Notes under the pieces: model-generated | Databases searched by the model: none | Seen by the model: the letters and a program-made list of their open reading frames with translations, nothing else | What the model was told of the DNA's origin: nothing | Made by a program: the position numbers and the translations under genes | From: UBA10324 sp038326325 | GTDB taxonomy: Bacteria > Bacteroidota > Bacteroidia > Chitinophagales > UBA10324 | Length of the DNA: 64,000 bases | Direction: 5' to 3' | Assembly (NCBI GenBank): GCA_038326325.1 | Contig: JBBQJW010000003.1 | Span: 1-64,000 of the forward strand | Shown: positions 25,823-33,243 of the stretch, in pieces | Layout of the letters: the number at the start of each line of letters is the position of its first letter | Numbering within the stretch: position 1 is the stretch's first letter

Positions 25823-26472
25823 TGATTAAAAAAATTATTGAGCCGTTACAGTTGTTCTTATTGCTTTGGGTTTTGTGGCTGAGTGCTGGGATTGTTTTGT
25901 ACTTCATTTATCCAAAAGGAGTTTTGGAATTGAAGTGGAATGAAAACCACAATTTGCTGTTCGATTATTTTTTCACTTTTACCACTTATCTAGGAAATGG
26001 TTTTGTTTATGCAATTTTTGTTGTAACACTTTTATTTATTGACCGAAGGAAATTTTTGATTGGCTTAACTGCATCATTAACCTGTATGCTTATTTCTGTA
26101 TTGATGAAGCAATATTTTTTCAGAGGTGAAGAAAGACCGCTCACATATTTTGGTGATACAGTAAATATTCATTTACCAGATGGGGCGGAGAAATTGTTAT
26201 TCGGAAGTTTTCCATCAGGCCATACTCTCTCAGCATTCTCCATGTTTTTATTGGCAGCTTATTTCATGAAGAATAAAATTGCTCAGTTTAGTTTTTTCTG
26301 TCTTGCTGTAATAGTTGGCTTGTCGCGCATTTATCTGATGGCACATTTTAAGGAAGATGTGTGGACAGGTTCCTTGCTCGGTGTGTTAATCAGTTTTTCG
26401 GCGGTGTTTATTTTTCAATTTTATTTTCCAAAACAAACTGAAAACAAACCTCTCATTCGATTGAAGCGCTGA
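25822..26472 (+). CDS. PAP2-superfamily phosphatase (membrane)
   Basis: The start at 25822 overlaps the LptG-like stop by one base (TGATG), implying translational coupling. About 216 residues, six membrane helices. Active-site motifs: K...RP as KQYFFRGEERP (spacing one to two residues longer than the usual six), FPSGHTLSAF, and SRIYLMAHFKED (SR-x5-H-x3-D). Such enzymes remove phosphate from undecaprenyl diphosphate, phosphatidylglycerophosphate or lipid A. Between an LptG-type permease and an ArnT-like transferase, a lipid A 1- or 4'-phosphatase or carrier recycling is plausible but unproven. Confidence 0.85.
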   Translation: MIKKIIEPLQLFLLLWVLWLSAGIVLYFIYPKGVLELKWNENHNLLFDYFFTFTTYLGNGFVYAIFVVTLLFIDRRKFLIGLTASLTCMLISVLMKQYFFRGEERPLTYFGDTVNIHLPDGAEKLLFGSFPSGHTLSAFSMFLLAAYFMKNKIAQFSFFCLAVIVGLSRIYLMAHFKEDVWTGSLLGVLISFSAVFIFQFYFPKQTENKPLIRLKR

Positions 26473-28115
26473 TGACAAAACGATTTGATCCTTCTTATTT
26501 AGTTATCACTGTCATCGCAATGATTTTGTACCTGCCTTTTCTCGGGCATGTACATTTATTCGATTGGGACGAAATAAATTTTGCAGAGTGCGCTCGCGAA
26601 ATGATTCGTACCAGCGATTATCTGCAAGTGAGAATTAATTATTTGCCTTTCTGGGAAAAGCCGCCGCTCTTTATTTGGATGCAGGCATTCAGTATGCAAA
26701 TTTTTGGGGTGAATGAATTCGCTGCTCGATTTCCGAATGCTGTCGTTGGCATTGTTACACTTAATGTTATATTTTTTATTGGTAAAAAGGAATTCAATCA
26801 GCGGTTTGCTTGGTGGTGGGTGTGGGCTTATGCCGGAAGTTTATTACCGCAGTTTTATTTTAAATCAGGAATTATTGACCCCTGGTTTAACCTTTTTATT
26901 TTTCTCTCCATTTATAATAATTTCAAATTCGAACAATACAAACTCGCAAACAAAACTGCATGGAAACAAGCAACTCTTATTGCAGTATTTCTTGGATTAG
27001 CTGTGCTCACAAAAGGACCGGTTGCAATAATTATTTTTTCTCTTTGTTGGATTTTTACTCGAATAACACAGCAAGGAAGAAAGAATATTTTCAATCCTGA
27101 ATTGTTATGGACACTTGTGCTACTTCTTATTATTTCGTGTTCATGGTTTTTACTTATTTGGATAAAGGACGGAAGCGAGCAAATCAAACTCTTTATTTCT
27201 TATCAGTGGGATTTGCTCACAACAAGCGAAGCAGGACACGGGCAACCCTTCTGGTATCATTGGGTAATTTTATTAGTTGGATGCTTTCCTGCATCAGCAC
27301 TTTTGTTTATGCGCAAAAAGGATCACGCAGGCGAACCTGAGTCACAACGGGAAATGAAAAACTACATGTGGATTTTATTTTTTGTTGTGCTTATACTTTT
27401 CTCCCTCGTTAGAACAAAAATTGTTCATTACTCATCATTGTGTTATTTCCCGTTAACATTTATTGCAGCAAGAACACTGTATCACTCTGCTCTTGATTGG
27501 AAATGGAAAAATGCAGCAAACACCATTTGCCTGTTAAATGGATTGCTTATTTCAATAGTTTTATTGCTCATTCCATATATCGGCAATCACACCAGTTTAA
27601 TTATTCCATACATCAAAGATGATTTTGGTAAAGCGGCTGTTACAGCCACCGTGAACTGGCAATGGTTTACTTATCTTCCCGGAATAATTTTATTGGGAGC
27701 AATTCTTTTTTCATTTCTATTTATCCAACGAATACCTAATCGGTTCATCACATTGTTTGCTGCATCCATTGTAACCGTACAACTGTTACAGTACATCATT
27801 GTTCCGCGCATAGAAAAATATTCGCAGGGAAGTGCAATCGATTTCTACAAATCATTGAACGGAAAAAATGTGTTGGTTGATGTCTATGGATTTAAAAGCT
27901 ACGCGCAGCTTTTTTATGCTGACAAAACACCTGAGCAATCAAAACTTCCACTTGATAGTTTATTGTATGGAAAAATCACTTTATCTGCCTACATCGTTAA
28001 CCGCACTGATGTTAAATACGACATCACTCAATATCATGAGGTAAAAGAGATAGAAAGAAAGAACGGATTTATTTTTTATTGCCGTATGCCGAAGCAAACT
28101 GTTACGGGGAAGTAG
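26472..28115 (+). CDS. GT39/GT83-like (ArnT/PMT-type) membrane glycosyltransferase
   Basis: 547 residues, about 12 membrane helices. The first periplasmic loop carries the catalytic acidic motif DWDEINFAE (31-39), and WEKPPLFIW follows at 61-69; both are landmarks of ArnT-like transferases that use polyprenyl-phosphate sugars. The enzyme acts on the periplasmic face, either on lipid A (aminoarabinose in Enterobacteria) or on proteins. It overlaps the PAP2 gene by one base (TGATG), the third coupled gene of this operon. Lipid A or O-glycan modification fits context. Donor and acceptor are unknown. It converges on the GT2 gene with a 1-bp gap. Confidence 0.85.
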   Translation: MTKRFDPSYLVITVIAMILYLPFLGHVHLFDWDEINFAECAREMIRTSDYLQVRINYLPFWEKPPLFIWMQAFSMQIFGVNEFAARFPNAVVGIVTLNVIFFIGKKEFNQRFAWWWVWAYAGSLLPQFYFKSGIIDPWFNLFIFLSIYNNFKFEQYKLANKTAWKQATLIAVFLGLAVLTKGPVAIIIFSLCWIFTRITQQGRKNIFNPELLWTLVLLLIISCSWFLLIWIKDGSEQIKLFISYQWDLLTTSEAGHGQPFWYHWVILLVGCFPASALLFMRKKDHAGEPESQREMKNYMWILFFVVLILFSLVRTKIVHYSSLCYFPLTFIAARTLYHSALDWKWKNAANTICLLNGLLISIVLLLIPYIGNHTSLIIPYIKDDFGKAAVTATVNWQWFTYLPGIILLGAILFSFLFIQRIPNRFITLFAASIVTVQLLQYIIVPRIEKYSQGSAIDFYKSLNGKNVLVDVYGFKSYAQLFYADKTPEQSKLPLDSLLYGKITLSAYIVNRTDVKYDITQYHEVKEIERKNGFIFYCRMPKQTVTGK

Positions 28116-28116
28116 G

Positions 28117-28860
28117 TTATTTACTGTAAATCCTATTCTTCAATATTCCCTTTTTGTGTAAAAAGTGTTGCAAACTCACGCGCAATACTCCACGACCATA
28201 CTTCATACTTCTGGTGAAGTTGATTGAACTTGCTTCTTCAAAATATTTTGTTGGGCAAGTGACTTCAGCAATTTCAAAACCCGCCATAAAAATCTGCGAG
28301 AGCATTTCGTTATCGAAAACAAAATCGTCGTTGTTCGCCATATAATTAATACTCATTAGCACTTCCTTCGAAAACGAACGATAACCAGTGTGATATTCTG
28401 AAAGCTTTTGTCCGATTAATATGTTCTGACTGAGTGTAAGAAAACGATTGAAAATATACTTGTAAATCGGCATTCCTCCCTTGAGCGCGCCCATCCCCAA
28501 TATGCGTGAACCAAGAACCACAGGATACAAATCGTTAGCAATTATACTTGCCATTGCTGGAATGAGAAGAGGAGTATATTGATAATCGGGGTGTAACATT
28601 ATTACAATGTCGGCACCGATTTCAAGTGCTTTGTTGTAACAGCTTTTTTGATTTCCCCCATAGCCTTTATTTTTTTCGTGAACCACAATGTGTTTGATTC
28701 CCAACTTGCGACCAATCTCAGCTGTGTTATCCTTACTCGCATCATCTACAAGTACTACTTCATCAACAATTTTAAAATCAATTTCGCGATAAGTTTTCTC
28801 CAATGTAGCAGCAGCATTGTAAGCCGGCAACACAACAACAACTTTTTTATTTTTAATCAT
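28117..28860 (-). CDS. Glycosyltransferase family 2 (dolichol/polyprenyl-phosphate-mannose-synthase-like)
   Basis: 247 residues, a single GT-A domain. VVVLPAYNAAATLEKTYREI (8-27) binds nucleotide. VVLVDDASKDNT is the first acidic motif. IVIMLHPDYQYTP carries the metal-binding acid in the DXD position. GSRILGMGALKGGMP and YHTGYRSFSKEVL follow. There is no C-terminal membrane segment. Its likely product is a polyprenyl-phosphate sugar, which could supply the convergent ArnT-like transferase. The promoter TTTG-N21-TAATTTTG is upstream, with the -7 box only 11 nt from the ATG. Confidence 0.85.
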   Translation of the reverse strand: MIKNKKVVVVLPAYNAAATLEKTYREIDFKIVDEVVLVDDASKDNTAEIGRKLGIKHIVVHEKNKGYGGNQKSCYNKALEIGADIVIMLHPDYQYTPLLIPAMASIIANDLYPVVLGSRILGMGALKGGMPIYKYIFNRFLTLSQNILIGQKLSEYHTGYRSFSKEVLMSINYMANNDDFVFDNEMLSQIFMAGFEIAEVTCPTKYFEEASSINFTRSMKYGRGVLRVSLQHFLHKKGILKNRIYSK

Positions 28861-28871
28861 ATTCTTTGTTT

Positions 28872-28904
28872 CAAAATTAATAGTGACTGTATTCCAGTTT
28901 CAAA
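28872..28904 (-). promoter_or_regulatory. Promoter (TTTG-N21-TAATTTTG) of the GT2 gene
   Basis: On the minus strand the -33 TTTG (28904-28901) and -7 TAATTTTG (28879-28872) are separated by 21 bp, in the range known for Bacteroidota. The start codon is 11 nt downstream of the -7 box. Confidence 0.6.
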
Positions 28905-28946
28905 TTTTCATATCCCCGAATCTTCAAATTACATTCGTTGTCACAA

Positions 28947-30146
28947 ATGAACATCCTCCAACTCTGTAAAAAATTTCCTTATCCGCCGAAAGATGGTGAA
29001 GTGATTGGAATATGGATGTATTCTAAAGGATTTCATTTTCACCATCATCGCGTGACTATTCTTGCTATGAACACACGCAAGCATTTCAGCGACCCTCAGT
29101 TTTTACCTTCGGAATGGAAAAATGTTGCCAATATTAAAAGTATAAATGTCAATTCAGATGTTAATTATGGAAGTTTGTTTCTCAACCTATTTAGCAGCCG
29201 ATGTTACAATATCGAACGATTTTACTCGAAAGAATATGAAAATAAATTAATTGAACTGTTACAGAAAGAAAGTTTTGATATAATTCAACTTGAAGGAGTT
29301 TATCTCTCCCAATATGTTTCTGTGATTAGAAAACACTCAAAAGCTCAAATTGTATTGCGAACACAGAATGTAGAGTTTGAAATATGGGAGCGTGAAAGTG
29401 TTACATCTTCATTTCCAAAAAATATTTATTTGAAATTGATGGCGAAACGGATGAAGGAGTTTGAATTGCGAATGCTGAATCAATATGATGCAATTGTTCC
29501 TGTGAGTAAGCGAGATGCAGAAACATTCAAGCAGCTTGGTTGCAGAATCCCAATGCAGGTTTGTGAGCATGGAGTAGATACTGATTTGTTTAAGTCAAGT
29601 GAAACTGAAGCTGAAAAACTTTCCGTCTTCCATATAGGTAGCATGGATTGGCGACCTAATCAGTCAGGTTTAGAATGGTTCATTGCGAACTGCTGGCAAA
29701 AAATTCTGAAAGAAATCCCTGAAGCGAAACTTTATCTCGCAGGAAGAAATTTCCCGGAAGAATGGAAACAAAAGAAAATTCAGAATGTGGTGATGGTTGG
29801 TGAAGTAGAGGATGCATCAGTATTTGTGAATTCAAAGCAAGTGATGATTGTGCCGATACACGCAGGAAGTGGAATACGAGTGAAACTGATGGAAGGAATG
29901 GCTTTAGGAAAAGCAATTGTCTCAACAACTATCGGGGCTGAAGGGTTGTCAGTTGTGAATGATAAAAATATTTTCATTGCTGATGAAGCAAATGAATTTT
30001 CTCTATCTGTTATTCGGTTGTTAAAAGATAATAGCAAACGAGTTCAACTGGAGCATGAAGCGAGAATATTAGCAGAGCAGGAATTGGACTACCGAAAACT
30101 CGTTGGTGATTTGTTAAATTTTTATTCCAACCTTGTGAAGGCATGA
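28947..30146 (+). CDS. Glycosyltransferase family 4 (GT-B fold)
   Basis: Start at ATG 28947 (MNILQLCKKFPYPPKDG), 9 nt inside a longer frame beginning with TTG. About 399 residues. The N-terminal half has the glycine-containing KFPYPPKDGE loop. The C-terminal half has VCEHGVDTDLF, VFHIGSMDWRPN and the nucleotide-sugar signature PIHAGSGIRVKLMEGMALGKAIVST. It makes a retained alpha-linkage in a surface polysaccharide or O-antigen. It overlaps the next glycosyltransferase by 4 bp (ATGA). A TACATTCG box ends 9 nt before the ATG. Confidence 0.88.
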   Translation: MNILQLCKKFPYPPKDGEVIGIWMYSKGFHFHHHRVTILAMNTRKHFSDPQFLPSEWKNVANIKSINVNSDVNYGSLFLNLFSSRCYNIERFYSKEYENKLIELLQKESFDIIQLEGVYLSQYVSVIRKHSKAQIVLRTQNVEFEIWERESVTSSFPKNIYLKLMAKRMKEFELRMLNQYDAIVPVSKRDAETFKQLGCRIPMQVCEHGVDTDLFKSSETEAEKLSVFHIGSMDWRPNQSGLEWFIANCWQKILKEIPEAKLYLAGRNFPEEWKQKKIQNVVMVGEVEDASVFVNSKQVMIVPIHAGSGIRVKLMEGMALGKAIVSTTIGAEGLSVVNDKNIFIADEANEFSLSVIRLLKDNSKRVQLEHEARILAEQELDYRKLVGDLLNFYSNLVKA

Positions 30147-31324
30147 GTGCGTTTTATTTTTATCAGATTCTCTTTTGGATTCCGGTCGGATTGCTTTTCT
30201 ATTCTTATTTAATTTATCCTTTCATTCTGGAATTCATTTCAAAATTGAAAGGCGGAGACAAAAACTTCCAAGATCCAAGTTCCGACTTCCAACTTCCTTC
30301 TGTAACAGTTCTTCTTTCAGTTTACAACGAAGAAAAAGTTATTGAAGCAAAAATTATAAATCTATTCGAGTGTGATTATCCAAATGACAAATTGGAAATA
30401 ATTGTTGGGAATGATTGCTCCTATGATTCAACAAAAGAAATTCTTGAACGGCTTAAGACTCAAAATCAAAAACTCAGAATTTTAAACTTTGAAATACGAA
30501 GAGGCAAGCCAGCGGTTTTAAATGATTTGGTAAAGGAAGCAGCAGGGGAAATAATTCTTCTTACTGATGCAAATATTTTATTTGAAAAGGATGCAATCAA
30601 GAAATTAGTCGCTCATTTTGCAAATCCTAAAATCGGATTAGTAGGAGGGAATATCATTAATAAAGCAAGTGGCGAAGGAATCTCAAATCAGGAAAAAACA
30701 TACATCAGCCGTGAGAACAGAATAAAATATCTTGAAGGAAAAAACTTCGATAGTATGATTGGTCCATTCGGTGGTTTCTATGCTCTCAGAAAAAACTTGT
30801 ATGAACCTATTCCTGAAAATTTTTTGGTTGATGATTTTTATATCTGCATGAATGTGTTACAACAAAAATTTAAATCTATTAGCGAACCAAATTCAATTGC
30901 TTATGAAGAAGTTTCTGAAGATTGGAAACAGGAATACAAACGCAAGGCAAGAATCTCTGCCGGTAATTTTCAGAACCTGATTCACTTTGAAAATTTAATG
31001 TTGCGATTTGATGGAACTGCATTTTGCTTTTTCTCTCATAAAGTTTTGAGATGGCTGGGGCCATTTTTTATTCTGCTTGCATTTCTATTAAATATTCCAC
31101 TTGTAATTTTAAACGGAACTATTACCTATAAAATGTTATTTCTAATTCAGGTGATTTTCCTTGCTTCACCTTTAATTGTTATTATGGCTGAAAAAATCGG
31201 ATTGAAAAATTCTGGTTGGAAATTCATCGCTTATTTTTACGCAATGAATTTTGCACTACTTGCAGGATGGTTCAAATTCATACGGGGAATAAAATCAGGA
31301 GCATGGACTCCAACAAAAAGATAA
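30143..31324 (+). CDS. Membrane-bound glycosyltransferase family 2
   Basis: 393 residues: one N-terminal membrane helix (about 8-28), a cytoplasmic GT-A domain and three C-terminal helices. Motifs: VTVLLSVYNEEKVIEAKI, GNDCSYDSTKEIL, ILLTDANILFEKDA (DXA/DXD region), GPFGGFYALRKNL, and EEVSEDWKQEYKRKARISAG, which replaces the QxxRW of processive synthases with a KRKAR-type motif. A processive or lipid-linked polymer synthase is possible. It is coupled to the GT4 gene and 4 bp before ribBA. Confidence 0.87.
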   Translation: MSAFYFYQILFWIPVGLLFYSYLIYPFILEFISKLKGGDKNFQDPSSDFQLPSVTVLLSVYNEEKVIEAKIINLFECDYPNDKLEIIVGNDCSYDSTKEILERLKTQNQKLRILNFEIRRGKPAVLNDLVKEAAGEIILLTDANILFEKDAIKKLVAHFANPKIGLVGGNIINKASGEGISNQEKTYISRENRIKYLEGKNFDSMIGPFGGFYALRKNLYEPIPENFLVDDFYICMNVLQQKFKSISEPNSIAYEEVSEDWKQEYKRKARISAGNFQNLIHFENLMLRFDGTAFCFFSHKVLRWLGPFFILLAFLLNIPLVILNGTITYKMLFLIQVIFLASPLIVIMAEKIGLKNSGWKFIAYFYAMNFALLAGWFKFIRGIKSGAWTPTKR

Positions 31325-31328
31325 AATC

Positions 31329-32528
31329 ATGTTCAACAAAATAGAAGAAGCACTTGATGATATCCGCAATGGAAAATTGGTAATTGTGGTTGATGATGAA
31401 GACCGCGAAAACGAAGGCGACTTTGTAACGGCAGCAAGAAATGCAACACCTGCTATCATCAATTTCATGTCGAAACACGGTCGAGGATTAATATGTGCGC
31501 CTCTAACTGAAGAGCGTTGCGAAGAATTGAATTTGAAAATGATGGTGAACGAAAACACAGCGTTACACCAAACACCATTTACAGTTTCAGTTGATTTACT
31601 TGGTCATGGTTGCACAACAGGAATCAGCGCGAGCGACAGAAGTAAAACCGTTCAATCACTTATCAATCTAAAAACAAAACCAGCGGAACTTGGAAGACCC
31701 GGACATATTTTCCCTCTGAAAGCAAGAAAAGGCGGAGTGTTACGCCGAGCCGGTCACACCGAAGCATGTATTGACCTTGCCCGACTTTCAGGTTTTGAAG
31801 AAGCCGCTGTGTTGGTTGAAATTATGAATGATGATGGAACAATGGCGCGCTTACCTCAACTGATTGAAGTCGCAAAAACGCATAACTTAAAACTCATCAC
31901 CATAAAAGATTTGATTGAGTATCGTTTGAAACACGACTCAATGATTCGACGCGAAGTGGAAGTGAATATGCCTACAGAGTGGGGCGAATTCAAATTGCAT
32001 GCATACTCTCAAACTGATTCTCAGGAAGTTCATCTCGCATTGGTTAAAGGAAAATGGAAAAATGATGAGACTGTTTTGGTTCGCGTTCACTCTTGTTGTT
32101 TAACCGGTGATGTGTTTGGTTCAAAGCGTTGCGATTGCGGCGAACAATTGCACGATGCAATGCATATGGTGGAAGAAGAAGGAAGCGGAGTTGTGTTATA
32201 TATGAATCAGGAAGGAAGAGGAATTGGGTTGCTCAACAAACTTAAAACATATAAATTGCAGGAAGAAGGAATGGATACCGTTGAAGCAAATCTTGAATTA
32301 GGTTTTGATATGGATGCACGCGATTATGGAATTGGCGCTCAGATATTGCGCGACCTTGGCATTCAGAAAATTCGTTTGATGACTAACAATCCGAAGAAAC
32401 GCGCAGGGCTAAAAGGATATGGATTAGAAATTGTAGAAAATGTTCCCATCAAAACTCATGTAAATCCACACAACGAACGCTACATGAAAACCAAGCGCGA
32501 TAAAATGGGGCACGACTTCGCGATGTAA
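31329..32528 (+). CDS. ribBA: Bifunctional DHBP synthase / GTP cyclohydrolase II
   Basis: Catalyses the two entry reactions of riboflavin synthesis: ribulose-5-phosphate to 3,4-dihydroxy-2-butanone 4-phosphate (N-terminal ~205 residues) and GTP to the pyrimidine precursor (C-terminal). RibB site: DDEDRENEGDF at 22-32, HGRG near 50 and RRAGHTEA at 139-146. RibA zinc ligands are Cys257, Cys268 and Cys270 in HSCCLTGDVFGSKRCDCG. YMNQEGRGIGL is the GTP-binding loop. The usual Glu of HSECLTGD is Cys here. It follows the glycosyltransferase by 4 bp, probably co-transcribed. I see no FMN riboswitch. A TGTAACA motif overlaps the stop codon. Confidence 0.97.
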   Translation: MFNKIEEALDDIRNGKLVIVVDDEDRENEGDFVTAARNATPAIINFMSKHGRGLICAPLTEERCEELNLKMMVNENTALHQTPFTVSVDLLGHGCTTGISASDRSKTVQSLINLKTKPAELGRPGHIFPLKARKGGVLRRAGHTEACIDLARLSGFEEAAVLVEIMNDDGTMARLPQLIEVAKTHNLKLITIKDLIEYRLKHDSMIRREVEVNMPTEWGEFKLHAYSQTDSQEVHLALVKGKWKNDETVLVRVHSCCLTGDVFGSKRCDCGEQLHDAMHMVEEEGSGVVLYMNQEGRGIGLLNKLKTYKLQEEGMDTVEANLELGFDMDARDYGIGAQILRDLGIQKIRLMTNNPKKRAGLKGYGLEIVENVPIKTHVNPHNERYMKTKRDKMGHDFAM

Positions 32529-32546
32529 CAGTTTTAATTTATTGTT

Positions 32547-32702
32547 TCAGCTCTCTTCTTTTTTTATTTCGGTCTTGAAAGGGCAATGCCTGCAACCATT
32601 GTTACAGCAGTAACCTCGTTTCAAATGAAATTTTTCAGTAAAGACCATAAAACCTGAATCATCAAAATAAAAATCTTCGCCTTCTATTAAAGTTGTTTCC
32701 AT
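32547..32702 (-). CDS. 51-residue Cys-rich protein (DUF5522-like)
   Basis: A short gene from ATG 32702. The product starts METTLIEGEDFYFDDSG, then FTEKFHLKRGYCC and NNGCRHCPF, and ends KKEES. The block 'YHLKRG.CC.NGCRHCP' with four Cys and one His is the hallmark of a small protein conserved across Bacteroidota (DUF5522) with no known function. The Cys pattern suggests a metal or Fe-S site. It is on the strand opposite to ribBA and the Cys-rich gene at 32798, filling a gap that looks empty if short genes are ignored. A TGTWACA motif lies within the Cys codons. Confidence 0.85.
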   Translation of the reverse strand: METTLIEGEDFYFDDSGFMVFTEKFHLKRGYCCNNGCRHCPFKTEIKKEES

Positions 32703-32765
32703 TCGTATTTCAAAATTGACAATCACAGCGGAGTCGTTCGAAAACTGAACTAATAACTCTCATTG

Positions 32766-32792
32766 TTGATTGGCAAGATTAATCTAAATTTG
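32766..32792 (+). promoter_or_regulatory. Promoter (TTG-N16-TAAATTTG) of the metal cluster
   Basis: Exact -7 box TAAATTTG (32785-32792), five bases before the GTG start at 32798, with a TTG 16 bp upstream. The transcript would be almost leaderless. Confidence 0.55.
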
Positions 32793-32797
32793 TTTTT

Positions 32798-33151
32798 GTG
32801 ATTAAGCGCATTCTCAATATTTTCTTTCTATTGAATTTTGTTGTTGCCACAACAGGATTGAGTATGACTTTGCATACCTGCGACATGAGTAAGTGCAAAG
32901 CCGATTTCGTTTGCACCGGCAAGGAAGATTGTAAGTGTTGCAATACAATAATTAAGTACAACCGACTTATTAACGATTTTAATCAGGTTCAACACCAATA
33001 TAAAATAAATATTCCTTCAAAAGATTTTCCTGTTTTTATTAATAAGGGCTTAGCAGAAATTAAAAGCGAAAATTTTTCGAAATTTTGTGCTGATAGTTAT
33101 CCTCCTATATATTGTGGAGAGCTTTCCTTTTTGCAGATATTCAGGATTTGA
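32798..33151 (+). CDS. Small secreted Cys-rich protein (HYC_CC_PP-like)
   Basis: 117 residues from GTG 32798. An uncleaved or cleaved N-terminal signal (MIKRILNIFFLLNFVVATTGLSMTLH) is followed by HTCDMSKCKADFVCTGKEDCKCC, seven Cys within about 25 residues. The order 'TG..M..H.C' then 'C..CC' resembles the HYC_CC_PP proteins found beside TonB receptors and heavy-metal proteins in Bacteroidota. The remainder is a variable tail. It starts a three-gene set with a TonB receptor (93 bp later) and an HMA-domain protein, so a periplasmic metal-binding role, probably copper or similar, is inferred from context. Confidence 0.7.
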   Translation: MIKRILNIFFLLNFVVATTGLSMTLHTCDMSKCKADFVCTGKEDCKCCNTIIKYNRLINDFNQVQHQYKINIPSKDFPVFINKGLAEIKSENFSKFCADSYPPIYCGELSFLQIFRI

Positions 33152-33243
33152 AATTGATTTTTATTGTTTCATGTGATAGTATTCGCGCGATGTAACGGAA
33201 CAATTGTTCTGTGATTTAAAAAATCAGTTTCAAAATAATTTCA

